A stretch of DNA of 64,000 bases. Origin: Distichodus sexfasciatus (lineage: Eukaryota > Chordata > Actinopteri > Characiformes > Distichodontidae). The stretch lies in NCBI GenBank assembly GCA_032718565.1, contig JAVGVS010000656.1, positions 62,001-126,000 of the forward strand, written 5' to 3'. The position numbers were made by a program, and so were the translations under genes. The notes under the pieces are model-generated. The model saw only the letters and a list, made by a program, of their open reading frames with translations, did not search any database and was not told where the DNA came from. Of this stretch, positions 10,541-22,500 are shown piece after piece (position 1 is the stretch's first letter; each line of letters begins with the position of its first letter).

Positions 10541-12419
10541 TTTGTAAACTTCTTTTGAGCTTTTGTAGGGACACAATAAAACATTTTCGTTCCTTTTCTC
10601 CTTGGCAACCATGTTATTAGAAGCAGTCAGGGTAGACAGTGGTGTGTGCTATGTTAAGACAGGAAATGGTGTAGCTGCCAGACCACTTTTTGGAAGTGCA
10701 GCAGCAGACCCCTTGGAATAACAATGAAGCTTTTACTAAAATGCAGCATTTACTGTTTCGACACTCTGTTAGTAAACTCAGAGCCAGATCTTTCCACAGC
10801 ACCATTTCTACAATTCCTAATTGGGACTTGAAGCACTTGTTTCCAGGACGGCAGAGGGCAGTTAGGTCAAAAACATCACAATCTGCCCTCAGGTCCTAAT
10901 GAATCCCTCAAGGAAATGTAGCTGTAATTGTCCAGCACTGTGCAGACTGGACCTGATGTACCCTTGACCTCTATAAAAAAAATAAAAAAAAAGTGAATGC
11001 CTAAGTTCTGTCCTCTGGTTGCCTCTGTCTGATATGGCATTGTTTTCATGCTGGGTAGATGAGCAGATGAGAGCTGACATTATCGCCATGCAGCCCTAAC
11101 CCTTATCCTTCCAAACCCTCTGACAGGGTGCCGAGGCAGGCCAACAGACAGGCAGTCTCAAACCCTCACCTTCTCTGTCATCACTCTCCTACAGACTCTG
11201 CACTCTGAGGGCTCAAGACGCTCTCTAGGACTGTAAAAGGATATTTAAGAAAGTAAATAATGCTTGGAAATACACTTTTGGCTCAGGAGTTGTGTAAGCA
11301 GTTGCTGGAGCGTGCAGCACATCAGAGTCCGCTCGCGCTCCTCGGTGAGGGATGCTTGGAAGAGTGCCCGGTTCTGTGGGCGATTGTTTTCAGAGTGAAA
11401 GCTCAGCGTAGGCTGGTGGAAGCTCTGTAGGTTGTGTAGGCTGCATGCAGGGCTGCAATAAGAGGAGCTTGATTGTGGAAATGGCCAGCAATTACTCTAG
11501 GCACTGCACAGTGTGAGACCAGGCCCTGTGCTGTCAGCTGGTGTTGCTCGCTTGTAGAACTGGTTCTCGTCAACTGGCAAATCCTTATCTGGTTTACTTC
11601 CTAACAGCTTTAAAAGCTGTTGAGAAGACAGGAGTGTAAGAACAGTCTGAAAGGATTCTATCTGCCTTCCAGAATGAAAACTGATGTATACACATGGATT
11701 TTTCCACCAGTTTTTCTGATCTCATTCGAGGTTACCTTTAAGGATTTACCACTTTTTATAGACTGCATGTACTGAGATTATAAGAACTTGTTTGTACGTA
11801 TGCCCATGCTGGAGACGGTAGTGCCATTACTCAGTGGAAACGGTGATGTTATCATTGCTTGCCTTAAGAGAGAGGCCACAGCATTGCTCTTAAAGCCAAT
11901 CTAAGCCTTCCAGCTCCTCCTTCATTATAAAGCAATTTAAGATCCAGCGTGGAATCAGTCCTGGGATCTCCATTGTTGACGTTTTTCATATTAGACTCAT
12001 GGAACGGAAGATCCATGTTATTAGGATGGTGCTTGAATGCCCTAAAGTCAAGTATTTCCATCACACACATTGCAGCTTTTTATTTAATTGCTTCATTCCA
12101 GTTTTAGATGTCGATATTAATATACATTCTTGGGTGGTCTGGGACCAAATACTACTGGCGTAACGTTCTCAACTGGGGATCTGTGATGTAGTAGATACAA
12201 CTTTACCGTGTATGTCCTCCTGTCTATTCCATCTAGGGTTATTGTCATTCTCTTAGCCTCATTTTTAGATGATTGGATATTGCAGTTGCTTGTTAATCTC
12301 TGTCTCTCTGCTCCCTTGTTTTCTGCCATAACATCGTGACACGTCCAGCTGTTTGTAGATAAGCTCAGCGTTGGGAGATCTGCACCTCCCCTTCATGCAG
12401 GACATTGGCGTTTTCAATT
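10541..12419. other. Non-coding, presumed intron 1
   Basis: Unique-looking sequence with no recognised exon, RNA gene or repeat. Confidence 0.4.
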
Positions 12420-12690
12420 AGTCAGACGTTAGGATCACTGGGCGGCTAAACTCATTGTGGGCTAATCCACGTTCACTCCCCTCCTAACTCCTCAGAGCCA
12501 CTAGCGCTCCATCCGGCGCGGATTAGCCGTGCCGGCCGGCGCTAATCCAGTGCTTTTCCAGAGGCCGGATCATTAGCTGGATTGGAGCTTTGTTCTGCTT
12601 TGCATGGAGGGACAGCTTACGGGAAGCACCAGGTGTTGATGAGGCCTGGGATGGGCGAAGTAAATGTAGTAGTTGTTGGTGAGTAATGAA
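12420..12690. promoter_or_regulatory. Candidate intronic enhancer with paired TAATCC homeodomain sites
   Basis: A repeat-free, CpG-containing block with CTAATCC at 12462-12468, GGATTAG at 12520-12526 and CTAATCC at 12542-12548, plus GGATT near 12580. TAATCC is the core bound by K50 (Otx/Pitx/Gsc) homeodomains. The middle two form an inverted pair around GCCGGCCGGC. Function is inferred only from site clustering. Confidence 0.4.
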
Positions 12691-14877
12691 AGTTGTAATG
12701 GAATAATGAGTCAATAAAAAAAAGGGGTAAATTATTTAGCCAATTATTGTAACGTCTTTATAGTTCAGTGGGTGGTTCGATTTTGCACGCTGTTTAGTGC
12801 GCTGTTTAGAGCCAGTGACAACTTTTGGCATGACACCCTGCCCTTCTTGGGTTCCTCGTGCAAACATGCAGAGACCTGCCTCGCCATAATATCTGTTTGG
12901 ATTGAAAAACGGTGGATTTACCTGGGCTCAAACCCGGACCTTGCAGGCACACATTATATTCTCCAACAGAGGAGTTAAACTGCATGAGCACCTGAGTTTC
13001 ACAGAGTCCTTCTCATGTGGAACCTACAGGGAGCTCTGTATTTCTTTTATACTGTGTGTGTTTAAAGAGCGTGCTGAGAGTAATGGATCATGGTCTTATG
13101 TCATTGTCATTGCCTTGGTTGTGGTGGACCAGGAACTGCCCAAACTTGACTTACTTGAACTTGGAATATATATATAGTCTATATTTAATTGTAATTAAAG
13201 ATTACCACACTGTTTCCAACTGATCAGTCTCTGTTTCAGCTCTCTGCCTTCTTGCAGTTTTTATGAATGAAGTCATTTCCCTCAGTATTCTACCCATGAC
13301 CTTCCATGACACATCCTCTTTCTTAGCCTGCCAAAAATATTAAGCCCAACATAAACCAGTAGTTCCAGTGTCAATACGTGCTGGGTAAACTCTCCTCCTG
13401 CCAGCCCACATCCAATTGAGATTCAGGCCCTTTTCATGTCTGCAGTCTGCCATAGACACACAGGCCCATTTTTTCTTCAAGCGAAATCTTCTTGCAGAGC
13501 TTTCGGGCTGGCAAATCCACTTGTGGCCCTGCCCCTTGTGTCGACTCGTAGCAGATGGTGGCACTAACGAGTGTGATGTGAGAATGTGTGAATTAATGTC
13601 ACTTCAGGGAGCACTAGGAGGACCCACTGAGGGCTTAGTGAGGGCGCAGAGCCAGGGAAGGGTCTGATGTCACTGCGGTCTCTAGTTGCCAAATGAGGGA
13701 ATTGTCAGAATACTCCGAAATAAAATACTCCAAACAGGACAGGATCAGGGCCTTTATTAAAAACAGCCGATGCTGGTTCTTCCCAGTCTGAGGTCAGGAC
13801 TTTCTGGAGCAAACAGACTTTCGTTTCATTCTTCCTTTAACTGTTCCCAGGCTTTTTTTGGGATCTTTCTTTTCTTTCATCCCTTTTCCCTTGATTCTCG
13901 ACTCGTGATCTGCGTGGTACTGACCATTACCTCTCTCCCCTCCTCCTCCTCCTCCTTATAGTTTTCTCTTCCATCAGCTCCCCTTTCTCTTGATTAGCTG
14001 AAGACGGGAACAGAACTATTTTTAACCACACTACATCTTCCAGTGCCGCCCCACTGCGCCTGTTGCTTTGTTTTCCCTATTTATGGAATGGGGGTCAGGT
14101 TATCTTATTGCTATAATTCATATTACGGAGGAAGCGAATTTTCTTTCCCACCTGTTCACTGGGCTCTTTCAGCACTCTGTTCTTTTCACTTTTGCCACAC
14201 AAATGCTCTACGCTATTTTCCAGTCCTCTTCTGGAGGTTTATTTTCAGCCCACCTGATCCTCTTCTCTTATCTGGATCTCTGTCTGTTCCTCCAGCTATA
14301 CTTCTCAACTTCACTTCCCTCTTGCTGCCTCTTATCATTTTCTCAGGGTGCTTAACGTCACCCCCTGGCACCAGCTCAATAACTAAAGAAAAAAGAAAAA
14401 CTATTTATATTTACAAAAAAAAAACCCCAGCAAAATGGAGCAAGCTTAAGGGGATTAAGCTCCTTTTAGATCAGCCTGGTGCATTAAAAGCTTTACTGAC
14501 CCGACATCATGGTTTTCTGGAGAATACGGATGGGTATATGTTGCGTGGGGCCTTGGCCCGACCCGCTTCCCTGTGTCTGGCCTGTTGGCCTTGGGAAAGG
14601 CAGTGCTAATGCTTCTGGCCCCGAGCCCATCCTGGACAAGACCATCAGACTCTCTCCACAGATGTGTTGCTCTACCTGGATGACTCCATTATTTTGGCCT
14701 TGTTGCCTAAGCACCTGCTGGCCTGGATTCTGCCAGACTCATCAGCTTGGTCTAGATGCATAGAAGCAATTTTTGAGAAAAGTAAAGAAGCTAGTAAACT
14801 GGGAATATTCAGTACTAAGGAGCTCACATCACCTACCTCGTTTGCTCCTGTAATTTGCTGTTATAACTTAAAGTCAA
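12691..14877. other. Non-coding, presumed intron 1
   Basis: T/C-rich around 13850-14360. The 188-aa and 95-aa frames at 14043-14609 and 14068-14355 are low-complexity pyrimidine translations without domains. A possible degenerate tRNA-like repeat lies near 12760-12990. Confidence 0.4.
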
Positions 14878-15141
14878 ATTTGTTCACTCTTTGTGCATTG
14901 AAAGTGACAGTGATTATTTGTCATTGTGAACACAGCACAGCACACAGAATGAAATTTGACCTCTGCATTTGACCCATCCGGGAAGGAGCAGTGGGCAGTT
15001 AACGCCCAGTGAGCAGTACTTGGGGACGGTATCTTGCTCATGAGTACCTCAGTGGTACCTTTACCGGTCCTGGGATTTGAACCGGCGACCTTTCCGATCA
15101 CGGGGCGAAAGGCTAACCGTTACACTACCAACTGCCCCTGT
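14878..15141 (-). mobile_element. tRNA-derived SINE, copy 2 (near full length)
   Basis: Read on the - strand it runs from GGGGCAGTTGGTAGTGTAAC (tRNA-like A-box half), through CGCCGGTTCAAATCCCAGGA (B box), GGTAAAGGTACCACTGAGGT and GGGTCAAATGCAGAGGTCAA, to GTTCACAATGACAAATAATC. This is the best copy in the window and defines the family. Confidence 0.85.
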
Positions 15142-16608
15142 CCATACGCCAACAGGCTGTCCACTGACGTAGTGGACAGAGGGATTAAATGGGTCTTTAT
15201 GAACCAGCATTTTCTTCTTTTGTTGAAGCTAAGTAAGAACAAGTCAGCGTATCACTGTCCCACATTTAGCTGGCTCTTGTTGCCTCAATGTTACAGGAAA
15301 TACTCGGAAGCTCAGATTCCATTCCACTGTGTGTATTATTGATCAGACAAGGATTTAGGCATGTCGGGTTACACCACCTCTATATTTAATCATTTTACAC
15401 CGCTTCACTCTAGCACAAGGCCACACAGTATTCCCACGTAGATTCAGAACACCAGCCATATTGTGTATCTGTTACTTTAAGTGTGTTGTTTGGTTCTTAC
15501 TGTACGTTTAATTATGTCACTATTATAAGAACCATGGGGAACAGTGGGGAGAAAAACTACCTATTGAAGCTGCTTACATGACATAATGTGGTTATTTTAG
15601 GTTGCTTTCTTGAAGGTTCTTTTGGGAATATGGGAAAAAATAGACCACACTGAGAATGTATATTTTAAAACTAGTCACAGTAACATGCATAAAACTCGTT
15701 CACCTTCTCTCCCAGGGGTGTGGAGGTTAACTTCAGTGGCCTAAATATATCATTGCTCCATTGCTGCAGTTTGCGGTTTAGTTTACATGGCAAATTAAGT
15801 TATCCTAAGCCTGATATGGCAGCTTTGTAACATGCCACACCTAAATATCCTGGAGCAGTTTTAAATGATGTATATTACCTTCTACATTCATACAGCGCTA
15901 ATTAGTCCATCAGCTCAGAGTTTTACGTCTTAGAATGTTAATGTTGATCTTAAAATGTTTTACATTGTAATATGAGTAACATCAGAGCTGATATTCAGTG
16001 AAAATGATTCTTTTTCTGGTTAAGGAGGAAATGTAGAGTTATTCAATAATTATTGCGAAGCTTTTTAAGGGTGACACGGAGTAAGAAAAATATATTCTAC
16101 AAAGTGCAAATTTGACATAACAGCTCAGATAGTTGCACTGCTGTTGTATCAGAAGGAACGACATACAGCAATTATCAGGGCTTAATTTTCATTCAGACTA
16201 CACAGCGAAGGAACTACGCACCTCCAAACTATTTCTGTTTAAAATAATAAATGTTAGCTTTTCCTGTTGGTGCATTATAGTCACATTAGGTATAAAGTAC
16301 ATTTTTTAAATAAATGGGCATTCTTTATGATGGATTTTTCTTGAAGGAACATGAGAGTTTGCTAATTGCTTAGAAAGAAACATTGCCTGAGGTGAAATAC
16401 AATGAAGTATGAATGCGGTGGAATGTATTGGAATTAGAAAATTAATTTTAAAATATAAGCTTACTTTTTGTAAGTTCGTCTAACATGATAACTAAGTCAA
16501 ACATTTAAAATTGACTTTCATTGTGTTTCGTTTTACCTTCTTTGCTTTAAGTTCTGCTTTTTCAGACGTTTTTTCCTCAAATTTAGCATCTCTCTGTTTC
16601 TCTGCTAG
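15142..16608. other. AT-rich 3' part of presumed intron 1
   Basis: No repeats or exons recognised. It ends in the pyrimidine tract and CTAG acceptor of PLCL exon A. Confidence 0.5.
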
Positions 16609-17232
16609 GATCCCTCAGTGGCCAAGGTGGGCGGCGGCCGCAAGAAAACCGTCTCTTTCAGCAGCATGCCTTCAGAAAAGAAGGTAAGCAGCGCTGCTGA
16701 CTGCTTGGCCTTCATGCAGGGGGGCTGCGAACTGAAGAAGGTGCGGCCAAACTCCCGCATCTATAGCCGCTTTTACACGCTCGACGTGGAACAGGCCTGC
16801 CTGCGCTGGGAACCCTCCAAGAAAGACGGGGAGCGTGCTCGCCTTGATATCTCCACCATTCGAGAGGTTCGCACAGGTAAAAGCACCGAGACTTTCCTCC
16901 ACAACGGCCCGCTGGAGCACCTGGCCGAGGAGGCTGCCTTCTCTGTCATCCACGGGGACGATTACCAGTCGCTGGACCTGGTGGCGCTGTCAGCAGATGT
17001 GGCCAACATCTGGGTGACAGGCCTGCGGTATTTGGTGTCCCACCCCGGGGCCCTTGCCGGAGGAAGTGGAGGAGAGGGAGGAGTGGGAGAGGGGAGTGTG
17101 GGGAGTAGGATGAGGAGAGAGTGGCTGGCAGCAGAGTTCGCTCAGGCGGATGAGGATGGACATGGGATTGTGTCTGAGGATGTAGCAGTGGCCAACATCT
17201 GTAGGCTGTGCCCCAGCATTAAGGAAGCAAAG
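16609..17232 (+). CDS. plcl: PLCL exon A: PP1-docking motif, PH domain, start of EF-hand region
   Basis: The acceptor is a pyrimidine-rich tract ending ctgctag at 16608, and the donor gtaaga starts at 17233. The exon is 208 codons, phase 0 at both ends. Residues DPSVAKVGGGRKKTVSFSS open the exon. KTVSF (16645-16659) matches the RVxF-type PP1 site of mammalian PRIP1, whose Thr is a PKA target. The PH domain follows (about 16700-17040, with SRIYSRFYTLD, LRWEPSKKD and DVANIWVTGLRYLV). A Gly/Ser/Glu-rich linker (about 17047-17112) then leads into an EF-hand helix and a DEDGHG loop (17149). That loop has Val at the usual Glu-12 position, so it probably does not bind calcium. A GTG at 16618 is an ordinary Val codon, not a start; the true start is on an upstream exon. 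Confidence 0.95.
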
Positions 17233-20200
17233 GTAAGAGCTCAGTGTCAAATCTCATTTATTGTATTGTATTATCTTTGGGAATAAACTCTGAAATTTGA
17301 CACATTTATAAAATATGAAAGTGTCATTAAAACTCTGTGGATCCAAAGAGAGCCAATCTGTTTTTGCCACAGAAGTAATCATTAAATAAGCGAGAATGAA
17401 ATTTTAGGGTTGTGAGCGATGAAATAAGAAAGCAGTGGGTGGTCCGTAGCCTCAAAACAAGGCACTCAGAAGAATGCAGTGTATGGGGTGGATGGCTATT
17501 CTGTGACCCGTCTCTCTGCATCACCACTAAGTTTGGCTTATTAACCAACCCTGCTGGGCTTCACTGTGACTGTGGGGGGTTGAGTCTAGCAGCTGCAGGG
17601 ACTGTGTGAGTCTGTGTGTGTGTGGGTCTGTGTCTGTGTATCTGTGGACAGCTGAGGACAGGAGGAGGCAGGCAGGAGCCACAGGGCCATATCTGTAAGT
17701 CTTTGTGACAGGGAGTGTGAGGCATCTGCTTCATGAGGCAAGAGCAGAGAGACAAGTAAAGACAAAGAGGATAAACAGTCAGGGTATGGAAGTGCTGCTG
17801 TCTGGGTTTGATTCTCCGCCCTCAAGCCCCACCCTGATCTCGGATATGCAATGGCAAAGTCATTTTTCTATGGCTCGCTGTCATTATGATTAAACAGGGT
17901 TGTTGTTGAGGCTTGATTTCGAGACAGGTGATGATTTGGTGCCAGATAGAATAGTGCACAGATTTTTAAATTAAGTTTTTAATACCAATAGGTAATGCAT
18001 AAAGAGGTAATAGAAGACAGTTGACACACCATGGAAAAGCTTTGATTTACATTCTACAAAAACCTTACAACTTGATTTCCAGAAAAGGCTGATGAAATTT
18101 GATAAGAAAATGAATTGTCAGTATGTAGTGCTGAGAGGGGAGTTAAGAATGAAGATTCAGAACTGAAAAATCTCTTTTCCGTTTCTCCATCCCCGGTTCA
18201 GGTGCGCTTGCGCTTTAAGGAAATCCAACGCAGCAAAGAGAAACTGACATCCCATGTGACCCTGGAAGAGTTTCAAGAAGCATATTGTGAGCTGTGCACC
18301 CGACCTGATGTCTACTTCCTGTTAGTACAGCTGTCCAAAGACCGGGAGTGCCTAGATGCTCAAGACCTACGACTTTTCCTGGAAACAGAACAAGGGCTAC
18401 AACTGGCCACCACAGAGGGCTGCCTGGAGCTTCTACGACGATTTGAGCCCTGTGCAACTGTCCGAGAGAAAGGCCTCCTGGGCTTGGATGGCTTCACCCT
18501 TTACCTTCAGTCAACAGAGTGCCAGCTGTTTGACCCCGAGCACCAGCATGTCTGTCAGAACATGAGCCTGCCCCTGTGCCACTATTATGTCAGCGCCTCC
18601 TACCGCTCCTACCTGCTAGATGATCAGGTGCATGGCAGGGCTGATTTGGGAGGTCTAACGCATGCCTTGCAGGCCGGATGTCGATGTTTGGAGCTTGGGG
18701 TGACAGATGGACCCGATGGGGAACCCATACTGGGGGTCGACCATGGACCAGAAGCCAAACACCATCACCACCACCACCACCATCACCATCATCACCACCA
18801 CCACAGCCCAGTCACCCTGCGCAGTGCCCTGGAAGTGGTTAATAAGTATGCCTTCCTCACTTCTCAGTATCCTCTGATGCTATACCTGTGCCATAGGTGT
18901 TCTCCCAGCCAGCAGCATACCATGGCACAGCACCTGAAGAAGATATTTGGAGCAAAACTTTACAAACCAGAAGCTCTGCCCGTCAGCCTAGGTGGCCGTG
19001 CCACCACTCTACCATCCCCTGAGCAGCTAAAGGGAAGGGTAGTATTGGTGGGCAAGAAGCTGTCTCCAGAAGAAGAGGGCTCTGAAGGGGAGGTGTCCGA
19101 GGAGGACGAAGAGATTGGCGGTGGAGGTCCACTAGCTGGCCGAAGGATGACCATCCCTGGGGAGGAGGAATTAGGAGTAGTCTTGGTTGTACCTCCTCCA
19201 CCTCAACCGCGACGTCTCCGCTTGCGCCGTGAGTTGTCCGACCTGGTTTCTGTGGCTCGCACTGGCAGTCGTAACTTCTATGCTCACCGCTCCAGCACCC
19301 AGCAGTCCCAACAGCACTCACCTCCCTCTACCCCTTCTACACCAAACACCCCCGTTTCCCAGGATCCACCTTTCTGGACCCTTTGCTCTCTAGGAGAGGG
19401 CGAGGCAGGCCGACTAGCCAGTGAGAGCCCCGAAGAGCTGGTAAGCTTCACCAAGCGCAGTCTGACCCGTGTCCGACCCAGCTCGGTCCGGCTGGACTCC
19501 AGCAACCCCAACCCTCAAGGCTACTGGAAAGGAGGGGTGCAACTTGTGGCGCTGAACCAGCAAACACCAGGTGCTATGCTGGACCTCAGCCGCGGCCGTT
19601 TTGCACAGAACGGAGGCTGCGGCTATGTGCTGAAACCGGCCCTCATGCGGGAGGAGGTGTCTTACTTTAGTGCCCAGTCACAAGGCTGTGTGCCTGGTGT
19701 GCCCCCACAGACTCTGAGGGTAAAGGTCATTAGCGCTCACAGTCTGCCCAAACCGCAGGGTTCTGGGGCTAAAGGCGAGGTTATTGACCCATATGTGGTT
19801 CTGGAACTGCATGGCGTGCCTGCAGACTGCGCAGAACAGAGGACCCGCACAGCTGCCCAGAACCAGGACGCTCCGCTGTTTGACGAGACCTTCGAGTTTC
19901 AGGTAAGAGATAGTGTGTTTCCGCCATGCTAAATGTAATGTTTCTTACAGACCTTTTATGAGACCAGACGGTACTTTAGTCAAGCTGTTTGAAATGGGAT
20001 TTTCAATCAAACAGGCTTATAATTATTATTATTCAAAAGTCCAACAGAGAAGAATTTGATTACAGAGAGCCCATTTCCATATTGATTACAGCAGACTTTA
20101 AAGTTGACTTTAATTAAAGTCTCTTTACATTTTTGCCGTTTATAATGTCAGTAGACTTCAAAATAAGTGAGTGTGTGTCTATGCAGCAAATGCCAGTTGA

Positions 20201-22466
20201 GAGACACAGACAGGCAGATATATTTTGGCAGGATGTTACTCATTAGTCCTTTTTCCTGAGGTTACACAGAGTGTCTGTAACTGTCACACTCTCCAATTTC
20301 TTAGTTAGTGAGCATCAGACCATAAGAGCTGGCCAACGGAGCTTTGTTACAACCCACACAAAACAAGCACACACACACTGACTAGCTGCAATATGAATTA
20401 TTAACTTAGCACTGACTGTTCTCAGCTCTATTCTTAAACTCCCTCTCATACACTTGAAGATTTTACCAGTTTTTTATTCACATTTCACTCTTACAGCACC
20501 CACACATGTGAGCCTGGACCTCACGACCTTAGCCTCAAAACCACTGGTGCAAAGTAAAACAAACAAGCCACTACAGCACATCGCCGTAGGATGAGACGAT
20601 GCCACGTTTAAGTGTGACATTACCAAAAATATTATTGCCGGTTTGGACTTGGCATAAACAGCTCAGACGGAGGACTAAGCACCACGCAATGGCCGAAGGC
20701 CAGAGCTCAGTTCTGACACAAGACAGACTCTAAACGTTGCTCTAAACTAGAAGCCAAATCTACAGAGAGGATGTCTAGAGTCGCCAGTATCTTTAGCCCT
20801 TCGCCTTACTTCTCAAAGCAGACTGTTGGTGCGTACAGTTACATAAACAGTGGAACAATTTTAAAGGTATAAAGGCCGCTGAGCAAAGATTGCCAAAAAG
20901 GAAACATCATCACTCAACTATTTACTATAATGCGTTCTATTTACTATACATCTAAATCCATTACGTTAATTTCTGTTGGTTTAATTGTTGATTTTCCTCA
21001 TAGGCGAACATGTAACACCTGTAATTAAGGTCAGCGCCGTAAAGGTGAAGGGAAAAGACGGGTCATTAAGGATTCAGTGTAATGACGCAGTTGTGGGCGC
21101 AACAGAGCGCACCTCCACCTAGATCTGTAATTACGGAAGGCCAGCATCAAAACTTAATGGCCTGCTACCGCTTACCCAGCACCCTCGGATCAGAGTTTAA
21201 CCCCGGAGTCTAGCTCACTCGGCGGCCGGCTCCTCACACGGGGCGCCAATTTCCTCGCCCTTTTTCATCAGACCTGACCTTTCGATTAGCAAGGCCTAAT
21301 TATGTTAGCTCGCCAAACTTAGCCTGCTGTAATTAGCAGATGCAGATGAGGCCAACTCTCCCCAGTGGTGGTGATGTAGACGAGTACGTTCTACCTGTCT
21401 GTCCTCTGTAAGATGAGGAAGATACAGAAAAAAGAAAGAACTTTGAACATTTGTTCAGATAGAAATAGTTTTACTCACACATACACACGCGTTCTTTTTC
21501 CTGGATCCAATCCACAAGAAGCAGGTATTCCCTTCAGGATATCAAGTGTTACCTAAGCTCATTTCATGCCCATCTGAATCCACACTAAGCTATGCCACAT
21601 AGTACTTCCACCTCATTTTGATTTGCTCCACAGCCACAACCTCAGACTATTACTCTTCATTTTGAAACCTTTGAGTTCTTTGATTGTACACCATATTAAT
21701 TTTTGACCCTGCACTGATGTTTCTTTACCCCTTTAAACCCTGGACTAAGCTTCTTTTTTTTACTCCATGCTTTGATCTTATTTTTCTCCCCGACTCCAAT
21801 CATTTAAATTCAAATGTCTTCAATTTGGATCAGATCAGAAACCAGCGTGAAATCCTTTTCGGAGTCTAAATGTCAATCTAAATTCATGGATGAGAGGGTT
21901 AAAGCTATTTTACTCTGCAATGTGGTCTTTGAAATCACACAGTTTTCTTCCTGCGCTCACTCACTACTTGTTGATGGTAATGTGGCCTTTCCATTGGTGG
22001 CTGTTGCTTCACATTTCACAGGTGGCGGTACACCTGTCTGCCCAACACACACACGCACACACACACACACTCCCATAGGTATGCACATGCATCAGGGAGA
22101 AAGTGCATTGCTCCCGGAGCCATATGATAGATGAATGCTGCCTCTTTCTTTTGCCGTGGCGTTTTTGCACTGAGCACATTCATCATAAAAGGGGGCCGTG
22201 GCCATAATAGTCCCAATCTCTCAGCATCTGCCTGTGCCCTTATTTTTTTGTGCATGTACTTGCAAGCTTTCTAGTCCTACCCTCGTCTCCCACAAAACTG
22301 GGCAGCATTTTTGTTGGCTTGCATTTGTTTTTTAAATGAAGCGTACAACATGCGCTGCCATTTTATTTTGCCCATTTGGAGATATGTTTGGCGATTTACC
22401 CTCCATGAGGCCGAAGAGCTGATGTGTTTATCTTGGGTCCTTGTCCTTTCCAGCCTCAGTGGCTGA

Positions 22467-22500
<34 letters not shown>

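Noticed and set aside
14043..14609. 188-aa frame rich in Phe/Ser/Leu/Pro
   Set aside because: Pyrimidine-rich intron sequence; no domain; another frame is open over the same bases.
16618..17286. Apparent 222-aa protein starting at GTG 16618
   Set aside because: GTG is an internal Val of PLCL exon A; the frame continues upstream to the acceptor and past the true donor at 17233.
18115..18201. Extension of exon B upstream to 18115
   Set aside because: Intronic read-through before the acceptor at 18201; family sequence begins exactly at VRLRFKEIQ.
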